DNA from: an uncultured Lachnospiraceae bacterium
Lineage (GTDB): Bacteria; Bacillota; Clostridia; Lachnospirales; Lachnospiraceae
Assembly: GCA_910577655.1 (NCBI GenBank)
Contig: CAJTOW010000004.1
Coordinates: 14,511-78,510 of the forward strand
Reading direction: 5' to 3'
DNA: 64,000 nucleotides
Each line of letters begins with the position of its first letter. Position 1 is the stretch's first letter. The notes under the pieces are model-generated. The model was not told where the DNA came from and did no database searches. It saw only the letters and a list, made by a program, of their open reading frames with translations. The translations under genes were made by a program, and so were the position numbers. Shown one piece after another: positions 1-7,510 of this stretch.

Positions 1-1
1 A

Positions 2-217
2 TCCGCCGGTCATGGGGTGGCCCTGATGACCCGGGAGAGGGCCTTGAAAAATCAGGGGAACGACCGGATCCGCATCCTGCCCATCAGTGAGCCGGAGTAT
101 ACCATGAGCTATTACATCGTGTGGAAGGCAGGTCATCATTTCAATAAGATCTCCAAGGAATTCAGAAAGTATCTGAAGGAACACTGTGGGGTATCGGATG
201 GGGACTGCGGGAGATGA
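2..217 (+). CDS. LysR-family transcriptional regulator, C-terminal end (partial)
   Basis: The reading frame is open from the window edge, so the gene begins outside. The 71 visible residues start SAGHGVALMTRE, which resembles the glycine-rich turn and strand late in the LysR substrate-binding domain, and run on through a hydrophobic strand (YYIVWKAG) and an amphipathic helix (FRKYLKEH) as such domains end. The helix-turn-helix half is not visible, so the target and effector are unknown. A GTG at 17 lies inside the domain and is not the start. The gene converges on the next one, with a hairpin between them. Confidence 0.6.
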   Translation, partial: SAGHGVALMTRERALKNQGNDRIRILPISEPEYTMSYYIVWKAGHHFNKISKEFRKYLKEHCGVSDGDCGR

Positions 218-301
218 AACGGCATGGTTTTTATATCAATCCGAATCTGGAGAATATTGTTTTGGAGCAGGCAGGTGAAATATAACTTAAAAAAGAGGAG
301 C

Positions 302-326
302 GGCCACGCGTGATCAGCGCGTGGCC
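302..326. terminator. bidirectional hairpin between convergent genes
   Basis: GGCCACGCG (302-310) pairs perfectly with CGCGTGGCC (318-326) around a 7-base loop. On the minus strand the stem is followed by a run of T (complement of AAAAAA near 289-295), so it should serve the reverse gene best; on the plus strand the following ATAATTTA is weaker. Confidence 0.7.
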
Positions 327-331
327 ATAAT

Positions 332-1588
332 TTATGCGTGAACGATCAGTCCGCCTGGTCCTCCCTTTGCAATAGAGCGGACCAGTTCTGGAGTATCTCC
401 CTTTTTCAGTATATCCATAAACTGCCGGATGTCAAACTGGTAACGGGAGACCTGGGAGCTGTCTGTCTGGCCGGAGTCATAGACTGAGTGGGAGAAGGAA
501 CGACTGCTGGCGTAGTGTTTCATGCTGCTGGTGATGGCAGTCTCCATACTCCCGGTCTTCTGGTACTGGCCGATGGTATACTGATAGGCACCATACATGC
601 TTTCGTTCATATTCTGGCACTGGCGGGAACGGAAGGCGTTCAGGAATGTGTTGACAGTATCCTGGTCTGCCCCGGTTCCGGCCAGCATTACAGCCAGCTT
701 CATATGGCTTAAGGCCATCATGATCCCCAGTTCCTCATCACTAAGCAGATGGAGCTTCTGACCGGAATCCGCCTGGGCGGAGGCCTCTGCCACTACGGCG
801 GCTGCCTTCAGATCCTCCAGACTGTATGTCCCTGGTTCGTTTTCGTCTGTTTTGTTTCCGGCAGCAGGAGTATCTGCCGCGGTTTTGTTTTCCTCATTAT
901 AGATCATATTGGCCTGGAGGCCGGTGCAGATATAGTCAAAGGAATATCCTTTCTCCGGATCCAGCAGTCCGCTCCCGGAGGTCTCTGCCTCAGCCACCTT
1001 CTGGTCAAAGGCTGCCATGAGACTGTTCTTCATGGCCGTGCTGGTGCCCTTGCCAGTGTATTTGTCATAGAAACTGCCCACGGACGTTTGGTAGGAATCG
1101 GCTACCCGATTTTTGGCATTCTCATATAGGCAGTCCAGCTGCTTCAGCCTGCTTTCCAGAATCTCCTTCTGATCCTCACCGGAATACTGCTCTGTGAGAC
1201 AGTGCTTTGCCGCCACATAGAGAGCGGCCGTATGACGGACCGTGGCATCCACATTGTATGGCCGGTCTGAGGAAAGGCTGATGTTCTGGAAGGTCTTCTC
1301 TACGTCAGCCCAGTCCATCTTAGCCGCCTGGGAGTCAGGATCCGGACGTAACTCCTGTATATCCAGGGTGCCCGCAGCAGGCCGAAGCTGATTCAAAACC
1401 AGTCCCTTTCCGGTATCTGCAGATCCGTCCATCATGCTGTCACCAAAAGCTCTGGCTCCTGACGAACTTTCATAGGTATCCACCCGCTGCGTCCCTGCTG
1501 TGGTGTCCGCCTTCTTCGCCAAGGCCGCCTTGGAAACCGCCGGCGCTGTCTGGGCCGGACGGATGGCGGTTGTTATCTTTACTTCCAT
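332..1588 (-). CDS. unrecognised 418-residue protein
   Basis: I do not recognise a family. There is no signal peptide or membrane segment. The first 70 residues are low in complexity and rich in Ala, Thr, Lys and Ser (disordered-looking). A mostly helical acidic body follows, with patches such as WADVEKTFQNISL and YDKYTGKGTSTAMK. A second Thr/Ala/Asn-rich linker lies near residues 235-255, and a Ser/Gln/Tyr-rich C-terminus ends in a glycine-rich tail (AKGGPGGLIVHA). An AAGAGGA ribosome site lies about 8 bases before the ATG. It is divergent from the peptide transporter. The build suggests a cytoplasmic or exported structural protein, but no function can be assigned. Confidence 0.75.
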   Translation of the reverse strand: MEVKITTAIRPAQTAPAVSKAALAKKADTTAGTQRVDTYESSSGARAFGDSMMDGSADTGKGLVLNQLRPAAGTLDIQELRPDPDSQAAKMDWADVEKTFQNISLSSDRPYNVDATVRHTAALYVAAKHCLTEQYSGEDQKEILESRLKQLDCLYENAKNRVADSYQTSVGSFYDKYTGKGTSTAMKNSLMAAFDQKVAEAETSGSGLLDPEKGYSFDYICTGLQANMIYNEENKTAADTPAAGNKTDENEPGTYSLEDLKAAAVVAEASAQADSGQKLHLLSDEELGIMMALSHMKLAVMLAGTGADQDTVNTFLNAFRSRQCQNMNESMYGAYQYTIGQYQKTGSMETAITSSMKHYASSRSFSHSVYDSGQTDSSQVSRYQFDIRQFMDILKKGDTPELVRSIAKGGPGGLIVHA

Positions 1589-1954
1589 GGAAAAATCCTC
1601 TTTTCTGGTTATTTTGTACGCCTGACAGGCGCAAAATATGACAATGGCACATTTCTTTGTGTGTCTGAATATGCAGCAAAATGCCGCCAGTACTTTGTTA
1701 TATATATCGGCTTTTGCATGGTGAAATTAAGAGAATGCTCTGGATATGTTCCGGTTTCTTCTATGAACCGGTATGCTGATTCAGCAACCCTGGTATTTCG
1801 GCCTTTTTGCACAAAATTCTCCACCTTTCCATAGAATTCCTGTTAACTATTAATAGTGATTTCCCTATGAATTCATAATAATCGTGTATTGGACGCAGAA
1901 AATCCCCGTATGTTAAAATATTCTCATTAAATCCAGAGCGCAGGAGGAGCAGAT
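1589..1954. other. 366-bp divergent intergenic region
   Basis: It lies between the reverse 418-residue gene and the forward transporter operon. It holds a small palindrome near 1619-1632 (CGCCTGACAGGCG) close to the reverse gene's start, and AT-rich DNA towards the transporter. A 71-codon reverse ORF (1609-1824) is open here but has no convincing ribosome site or family resemblance. Confidence 0.5.
1889..1919 (+). promoter_or_regulatory. possible promoter of the peptide transporter operon
   Basis: TTGGAC (1889-1894) and TAAAAT (1914-1919) are separated by 19 bp, about 35 bp before the leader ORF. The spacing is longer than the sigma-A optimum, so activation by a regulator is possible. Confidence 0.35.
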
Positions 1955-2092
1955 ATGCGCCGGGAAAGAACATGGAACGGTTTGGAGTATGTCATTTTCC
2001 TGATTCTTCGCCAGAAGAAACAATTCGGGAGGATCAGGGAGCCTGTGACCATCCACAGCCGTTACGAGAAAGTCTGGAGGATTGTGAAATGA
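1955..2092 (+). CDS. 45-residue leader ORF overlapping the dppB-like gene
   Basis: The ATG follows a strong AGGAGG (1942-1947) at 7 bases, better than any site for a longer start of the next gene. The product starts MRRERTWNGLEYVIFL and ends RYEKVWRIVK; it is basic with one short hydrophobic stretch. Its TGA overlaps the downstream ATG as ATGA (2089-2092), the usual arrangement for translational coupling. It could be a small accessory peptide of the transporter or a coupling leader. No family is recognised. Confidence 0.6.
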   Translation: MRRERTWNGLEYVIFLILRQKKQFGRIREPVTIHSRYEKVWRIVK

Positions 2093-3507
2093 AAGACAAA
2101 CTTGACAAACTGATGATCCGTGCATTTGCAAAGCCTTTGTACCGGATTGCGCTTGTCCTGCTTGGGCTTCCTACGTTTGCGGTGGCATTTGTGGCGTTCT
2201 TATCCAGAAAGAGCCAGGATGAAGCCGGATACAAGAAGATCCGGGAGGAAGTGGAAAGGGAAGCGGAGGCAGACGGTACCCTGACGCGGATCCGTGACAA
2301 CGCGAAAACGTACCTGACCAACAAGTACAGCCATTTTGGCAGGAAGACGGACACGCCGGAATTCACCCGGGAATTGGAGAAGCAGACGGCCCGTGATGTG
2401 GATGTGGAGATCTCTGCACGGGTGGACAGAAGGTATGAAAAGGATGGGATGAAAAAGCGCCAGTCCTTTATCGGGTTTTTGTGTGCAGGCCTGGACAAAC
2501 CGGCATTCCTGGCTTTGTCTGTGATCAGCTCCATCCCTATGTATATACTGCTGCTGATCTCGGCCAACCCTTACAGCCGTTACATATTTGAGCGTCTGAT
2601 CATGATGATCTTCGTGGCCTTCGGCGTGGTGTTCGTGGTATTCACGATCCTGCACTTCGCTTCCTCCTCACCGGCTATCAATGTCCTGGGTGAGACGGCC
2701 ACAGCCCAGCAGATCGAAGACTTCAACCGGGTATATGGACTGGATCAGCCCTATATCATCCAGCTCCTTAACAACTTCAAGAACCTTGCCACCTTTAACC
2801 TGGGCAATTCCTACTCCGGCAATGAAGATGTTATGGCAGCGATCCTTCGGAAGTTCCCGGTGACCCTGGAGATGAGCGTGTACGCATTCATCATTGCCGT
2901 GGTGATCTCCATCCCCATCGGTATCCTGACTGCGGTAAAGCCCAATACGGCATTTGACTATATTTTCATGTTTATTGCACTGGTGGGACTGTCCCTGCCG
3001 GCCTTCTGGTTCGGTATGGTCATGATCCTTACCTTCTCCATCAACAGCCATATCCTGCCGGCCTCCTACGTGGAGGGGAACAAGCTGTCACTGCTGATGC
3101 CGGCCATTGTGTCAGGTACCCATCTGGCAGCCAGTCTGGCGCGGAATACCCGTTCCGCCCTGCTGGAGGTTCTGGGCCAGGACTACATTGTCACCGCCAG
3201 GGCCAAGGGCCTCAGCAATATCCGTGTGATCGTGAAGCATGCCCTGGGCAATGCCATGATCCCCATTGTGACTGTGGCAGGTCTTCAGTTCGGCGGCACC
3301 CTGGGAGGCTCCGCCATCATCGAGAAGGTATTTAATGTAAAAGGTATCGGAAGCTACGTGGTGGATAAACAGTTTCTCCCCGATATCCCGGCCATTCTCG
3401 GCGGCGTGGTATATGTGTCCATCATCATCAGTCTTGTGAACCTGGCTGTGGATCTGATCTATGTTTATCTGGATCCCCGGATCAAGTCCAGACTGAAGAG
3501 CCAATAA
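2089..3507 (+). CDS. dppB: oligo/dipeptide ABC transporter permease, DppB/OppB type, extended N-terminus
   Basis: This is an inner-membrane permease subunit for peptide import. The C-terminal 300 residues are a standard OppB/DppB permease: a first helix at YIFERLIMMIFVAF, a short external segment (YGLDQPY), and the EAA coupling loop around residue 360 (QDYIVTARAKGLS). Before it lie about 165 extra residues: a hydrophobic segment (18-38), a highly charged linker (40-130) and a second hydrophobic segment (135-155). Family members are usually near 310 residues; this one is 472. I chose the ATG overlapping the leader stop, with GGAGG at 2076-2080, over an upstream in-frame ATG (1972) with no ribosome site. 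dppC follows 15 bp later. Confidence 0.9.
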   Translation: MKDKLDKLMIRAFAKPLYRIALVLLGLPTFAVAFVAFLSRKSQDEAGYKKIREEVEREAEADGTLTRIRDNAKTYLTNKYSHFGRKTDTPEFTRELEKQTARDVDVEISARVDRRYEKDGMKKRQSFIGFLCAGLDKPAFLALSVISSIPMYILLLISANPYSRYIFERLIMMIFVAFGVVFVVFTILHFASSSPAINVLGETATAQQIEDFNRVYGLDQPYIIQLLNNFKNLATFNLGNSYSGNEDVMAAILRKFPVTLEMSVYAFIIAVVISIPIGILTAVKPNTAFDYIFMFIALVGLSLPAFWFGMVMILTFSINSHILPASYVEGNKLSLLMPAIVSGTHLAASLARNTRSALLEVLGQDYIVTARAKGLSNIRVIVKHALGNAMIPIVTVAGLQFGGTLGGSAIIEKVFNVKGIGSYVVDKQFLPDIPAILGGVVYVSIIISLVNLAVDLIYVYLDPRIKSRLKSQ

Positions 3508-3522
3508 GGGAGGTGGAAGAAC

Positions 3523-5034
3523 ATGAAAAGCGAGAATTTCTTTATTAAAAAAGCAAACCAGAGAAAGCTGGGACGCTTTCAGGAGAATTCCAGTCTGTCC
3601 TTTGCCTGCGGCGCATCGGCATTCCTGGGTGCAGCCTGCGTGGCCCTGGCCTATGATATGAAGGAAAAAGCCTTCAGTCCGGTATCCCTGGCCGTGGCAG
3701 GACTCTTCCTGGCAGAGGCCGTGCTGGCTTTCCTGATCTGGAGTGGATTTAAGAGCCAGGTGCTAAGGAAAGGGGAGATATCCAGAGGGCTGCGGCTGAC
3801 GGGACTTCTTCTTCTGGCTACCATTGTGAACGGGAACATTTTCTGTGCCCTGGCAGGCCTCAGTCTGGTGAAAAAGAATAAGAATCTGGAATACCAGGTG
3901 GGCAGCTACATGCTGCTGGTGGAGATTTTGATCATTATTGTTTCTTATCTGAACGTGTTCAAGGACTACGTGTGTGACTCATTCTTCCTGGGGATGGGGG
4001 TGCTGGCGGTGGTGATCCTGATCCATGCCGTAAGCCTGCCTCTGGTTGCGGCCCATGTCCATGGGAACCGGGCGGACAAATCCATGATGCCCCTGGCAGT
4101 GGTGCTGATCATTACCACTCTTACCGGAAACCTGTTTTCCCTGCTGCTGGGCCTGATGCTGCTGCGTAAATGCTACACCAGAGATGATTACGTGTCCATC
4201 GCATGGATCGACGTGGTGAAGCGCCTGTTCCGGAGCCAGATGGCTGTGCTGGGAGCATTTATTATCGTGTTTCTGCTGACCATTTCCATCTGTGCGAACC
4301 TGACCTTTGATTATGGCATTGCCATTGACAATAACTACTCCCTGATTCTGCGGGAACCCAGTCTGGCCTATCCCTTCGGAACCGATGACTATGGCCGCTG
4401 CGTCTTCACCCGCGTGGTGTTCGGCGCCAGGATTTCCCTGACAGTGGGTATTATTTCCACGGCAATTTCTATTGTAGTAGGCATCATCCTGGGAGCTTTT
4501 GCGGGCTTCTACTCCGGAACCACGGACAATGTGATCATGCGTGTTCTGGATGTGTTCATGGCTATCCCGGGTCTCCTGCTGCCCATCGCCATTATCGCGG
4601 CATTCGGAACCAACACGGCCAATATCACCTTCGCCCTGGGCGTAGGCGCCATCCCCAGCTATGCCAGAACCATCCGTGCCTCCGTGCTGACCTTGCAGGA
4701 CGCGGAATTTGTGGAGGCTGCCAGAGCCTGCGGAGCCAGGGACAAGATCATCATCTTCAAACATATCCTGCCCAACTCCATGGCCCCCCTGATCATCCGG
4801 GCCACTCTGGGTATCGGCGCAGGCGTGACGGCAGTAAGCTCCTTAAGCTATCTGGGTCTGGGTATCGCGCCGCAGATTCCTGAGTGGGGCAATATCTTAA
4901 AGGCAGGAAGCGCGTATCTGGAGACCAATGCCTACATGGCCATCTTCCCCGGATTCGCCATCGTGATTCTGGTGCTGGCCTTCAACTTCCTGGGCGACGG
5001 CCTCCGTGACGCGCTGGACCCGAAGTTAAAGTAG
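3523..5034 (+). CDS. dppC: oligo/dipeptide ABC transporter permease, DppC/OppC type, extended N-terminus
   Basis: This is the second permease subunit, partner of the preceding DppB-like protein. The canonical part starts near residue 235 (FRSQMAVLGAFIIVF), includes GTDDYGRCVFTRVVFGAR, typical of OppC, and carries the EAA loop near residue 390 (EFVEAARACGARD). The first 230 residues hold about six extra hydrophobic segments, whereas normal DppC proteins are about 300 residues with a short soluble N-terminus. The start has GGGAGG 9 bases upstream. A tandem repeat separates it from the first ATPase gene; the first bases after the stop (CAGTTCTGACG) resemble the family 1 repeat end. Confidence 0.9.
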   Translation: MKSENFFIKKANQRKLGRFQENSSLSFACGASAFLGAACVALAYDMKEKAFSPVSLAVAGLFLAEAVLAFLIWSGFKSQVLRKGEISRGLRLTGLLLLATIVNGNIFCALAGLSLVKKNKNLEYQVGSYMLLVEILIIIVSYLNVFKDYVCDSFFLGMGVLAVVILIHAVSLPLVAAHVHGNRADKSMMPLAVVLIITTLTGNLFSLLLGLMLLRKCYTRDDYVSIAWIDVVKRLFRSQMAVLGAFIIVFLLTISICANLTFDYGIAIDNNYSLILREPSLAYPFGTDDYGRCVFTRVVFGARISLTVGIISTAISIVVGIILGAFAGFYSGTTDNVIMRVLDVFMAIPGLLLPIAIIAAFGTNTANITFALGVGAIPSYARTIRASVLTLQDAEFVEAARACGARDKIIIFKHILPNSMAPLIIRATLGIGAGVTAVSSLSYLGLGIAPQIPEWGNILKAGSAYLETNAYMAIFPGFAIVILVLAFNFLGDGLRDALDPKLK

Positions 5035-5046
5035 CAGTTCTGACGT

Positions 5047-5370
5047 GCGTCAGTCAGCAGGAAGAAGTGCGTTGCAGGCACGCTTTTGCATGCATAAGCG
5101 CTTGTTTCTGCTGAGTGACATAAGGCGGGACGCCGAAGCTTCTTGTTTCCGGCGCATTTCGGAAACAAGAAGATACACGTCAGAACATAAGAGGCGTCAG
5201 TCAGCAGGAAGAAGTGCGTTGCAGGCACGCTTTTGCATGCATAAGCGCTTGTTTCTGCTGAGTGACATAAGGCGGGACGCCGAAGCTTCTTGTTTCCGGC
5301 GCATTTCGGAAACAAGAAGATACACGTCAGAACATAGGAAGCGTCAGTCAGCAGGAAGAAGTGCGTTGCA
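5047..5370 (+). repeat. 147-bp tandem repeat, 2.2 copies (family 1-related)
   Basis: Units start at 5047, 5194 and 5341 (GCGTCAGTCAGCAGG), so the period is exactly 147 bp; the third copy stops after 30 bp. Each unit holds one stem (GTCAGTCAGCAG paired with CTGCTGAGTGAC) around a TGCATGCATAAGCGC-type loop and a second stem (CTTCTTGTTTCC with GGAAACAAGAAG). The layout matches the long family 1 elements at 18.6, 39.6 and 60.1 kb. Because 147 is divisible by 3 and one frame has no stop, a false N-terminal extension of the next gene appears. Confidence 0.9.
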
Positions 5371-5389
5371 TCATAGAAGGAGGACGATC

Positions 5390-6385
5390 ATGGAACAGCA
5401 GGACAAGAAATGCATTCTGCAGGTAAAGAACCTGCATGTACATTATATTACAGACGAGGAAGAGGTCTTCGCCGTCAACGGTATCAGCTTCGACTTAAAT
5501 GAAGGCGACAGCATCGGCCTGGTGGGGGAGACGGGAGCCGGCAAGACCACTACAGCCATGGCCATCATGCAGCTGGTGCCGGATCCGCCGGGAGTGATCA
5601 CTGAGGGTGAGATCTACTTTAAAGGCAGGAACCTGATCCTCAACACAGACAAGGAGAATGAGAAGATCCGGGGAAACGGTATCTCCATGATCTTCCAGGA
5701 TCCCATGACAGCCTTAAATCCCACCATGACCATCGGCGATCAGCTTATTGAGGTGCTGCGCCGCCACAATAAGATGACAAAAGAAGAAGCCAGGAAGCGC
5801 TGCATCGAGGTGCTGGAGATGGTAGGCGTCAAGGCAGAGCGGTTTGGAGATTATCCCCACCAGTTTTCCGGCGGTATGAAGCAGCGTGTGGTGATCACCA
5901 TGGCCCTTTTATGCAACCCGGATCTTTTGATTGCCGACGAGCCGACCACAGCCCTGGACGTGACTATCCAGGCCCAGGTGCTGGATATCATGATGAATCT
6001 CAAGGAGAAATTCCAGATGGGCATGATCATGATCACCCATGATCTGGGAGTGGTGGCGGAGACCTGCGACAAGGTAGCCATCGTCTATGCCGGGGAGATC
6101 GTGGAGACCGGCACCGTGGAGGAGGTTTACTTAAATCCCAGACACCCCTACACCTGCGGACTCTTTGACTCCATTCCCAAGCTGGATGAGGACAGCACCA
6201 AGCTGGTGCCCATTGACGGCATGACGCCCAACATGGCAGAGCCGCCCACGGGATGTTACTTCCATCCCAGATGTAAATATTGTCAGGATATCTGTAAGAC
6301 ACAGTCTCCGGCCATGACCGGGGGAAGCCACAGGTTCAAATGCTTTTTCCCCCTGGGCAATCCGGAAGACGAGAAGGGAGAGTAG
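5390..6385 (+). CDS. dppD: peptide ABC transporter ATP-binding protein, DppD/OppD type
   Basis: This is a cytoplasmic ATPase that powers peptide import. It shows Walker A (GETGAGKTT, near residue 45), Q-loop ([10 protein letters not shown]), signature FSGGMKQR, Walker B ([12 protein letters not shown]), the switch histidine (ITHDLG) and the C-terminal oligopeptide-transporter domain with clustered cysteines ([14 protein letters not shown]). Such a cluster binds an iron-sulfur centre in some relatives. The ATG has AAGGAGG (5377-5383) 6 bases upstream; the longer in-frame start at 5045 would translate the tandem repeat and was rejected. dppF follows after 3 bp. Confidence 0.95.
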   Translation: MEQQDKKCILQVKNLHVHYITDEEEVFAVNGISFDLNEGDSIGLVGETGAGKTTTAMAIMQLVPDPPGVITEGEIYFKGRNLILNTDKENEKIRGNGISMIFQDPMTALNPTMTIGDQLIEVLRRHNKMTKEEARKRCIEVLEMVGVKAERFGDYPHQFSGGMKQRVVITMALLCNPDLLIADEPTTALDVTIQAQVLDIMMNLKEKFQMGMIMITHDLGVVAETCDKVAIVYAGEIVETGTVEEVYLNPRHPYTCGLFDSIPKLDEDSTKLVPIDGMTPNMAEPPTGCYFHPRCKYCQDICKTQSPAMTGGSHRFKCFFPLGNPEDEKGE

Positions 6386-6388
6386 GCC

Positions 6389-7366
6389 ATGAGTACAATG
6401 TTGGAAGTCATTGGACTGAAAAAATATTTTAATGTTGCCAATGGCGGGCTGCTCCATGCAGTGGACGATGTCAGCTTCCAGATCCAGGGAGGCGAGACCC
6501 TGGGGATCGTGGGCGAGTCCGGCTGCGGCAAGAGCACCCTGGGCCGTACCATTCTGCGGCTCCATGAGCCCACCGCCGGGAAGGTGATCTTCGACGGCAT
6601 GGATATCGTTTCTTTTGATAAGGAAGAAATGCGTCAGATGCGCAAGGAGATGCAGATCATTTTCCAGGATCCTTATGCGTCCTTAAACCCCAGGTTTACC
6701 ATTTCCCAGATCATTGAGGAACCATTAAAGCTTCACAATATCTGCAAAACAGCCGCCCAGCGGCGGGAGAGGGTGGAGGAGCTGATGGAGCTTACCGGAC
6801 TTTCCCGGCGCATGTACAATATGTATCCCCATGAGTTTGACGGCGGACGCCGCCAGCGTGTGGTCATCGCCAGGGCCCTGTCCCTGAACCCGCGGTTTAT
6901 CATCTGCGATGAGCCTGTCAGCGCCCTGGATGTGTCGGTCCAGGCACAGATCATCAACCTGATGATGGAACTGCAGGAGAAGCTGGGACTGACCTACGTG
7001 TTCATTTCCCATGACATGTCGGTGATCAGGCATATCTCCACCAACATCGGCGTCATGTATCTGGGACAGATGATTGAGAAGGCCTCCAAAAAGGAGATCT
7101 TTAAGAATCCCCTGCATCCTTACACCATCGCGCTGTTGTCCGCTATTCCTTCCGTCAATATCCGGGAGAAGAAGGAGAAGATCATCTTAAAAGGAGAGAT
7201 CGGTTCCCCGGTGAATCCAAAGTCCGGCTGTCGCTTCGCGCCCCGCTGCCCCTTTGCTACGGACCAGTGCCGCAGTGAGAATCCGGTCTTTGAGGAAGTG
7301 AATCCGGAGCATTTCGTGGCCTGCCACAGGACCCGGGAGATGATGGAAGGGAAGCTGCGCTTTTAA
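6389..7366 (+). CDS. dppF: peptide ABC transporter ATP-binding protein, DppF/OppF type
   Basis: This is the second ATPase of the importer, expected to form a heterodimer with DppD. It has Walker A (GESGCGKST), Q-loop (FQDPYASLNP), Walker B (FIICDEPVSALD), switch (ISHDMS) and the C-terminal domain with CRFAPRCPFATDQC. The ABC signature reads DGGRRQR where SGGQRQR is expected, so the first serine, which contacts the partner's nucleotide, is aspartate. That suggests one weak ATP site, as in other asymmetric heterodimers. A GGGAG ribosome site lies at the end of dppD. Confidence 0.93.
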   Translation: MSTMLEVIGLKKYFNVANGGLLHAVDDVSFQIQGGETLGIVGESGCGKSTLGRTILRLHEPTAGKVIFDGMDIVSFDKEEMRQMRKEMQIIFQDPYASLNPRFTISQIIEEPLKLHNICKTAAQRRERVEELMELTGLSRRMYNMYPHEFDGGRRQRVVIARALSLNPRFIICDEPVSALDVSVQAQIINLMMELQEKLGLTYVFISHDMSVIRHISTNIGVMYLGQMIEKASKKEIFKNPLHPYTIALLSAIPSVNIREKKEKIILKGEIGSPVNPKSGCRFAPRCPFATDQCRSENPVFEEVNPEHFVACHRTREMMEGKLRF

Positions 7367-7403
7367 CTGGAGAGATCCGGTTTGAAGATAGAAATTGCGG
7401 TTT

Positions 7404-7436
7404 CCGGTTGTTTTACAGGGAGTGGCTGACAACCGG
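7404..7436 (+). promoter_or_regulatory. hairpin between dppF and the binding-protein gene
   Basis: CCGGTTGT (7404-7411) pairs with ACAACCGG (7429-7436) and no T run follows. Hairpins in this position often protect the binding-protein segment of an mRNA after processing, which would raise its level above that of the permeases; that role is inferred. Confidence 0.4.
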
Positions 7437-7510
7437 CAGCACCCCTGGCTGCGTATACGGAAGCTGCGGCAGAATGAAGTGAGTATCAAAAAAACAGGAG
7501 GAGTAATTGT

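Noticed and set aside
1609..1824. 71-residue reverse ORF between the first genes
   Set aside because: Its start has no spaced ribosome site and the product shows no family resemblance; it is left as intergenic.
5047..5370. CRISPR-like tandem repeat
   Set aside because: The whole 147-bp unit is repeated, with no unique spacers and no cas genes; it is a tandem duplication of a family 1 element.
5045..5389. N-terminal extension of dppD (115 residues)
   Set aside because: It would translate the tandem repeat; a strong ribosome site precedes ATG 5390, where the family's normal start lies.
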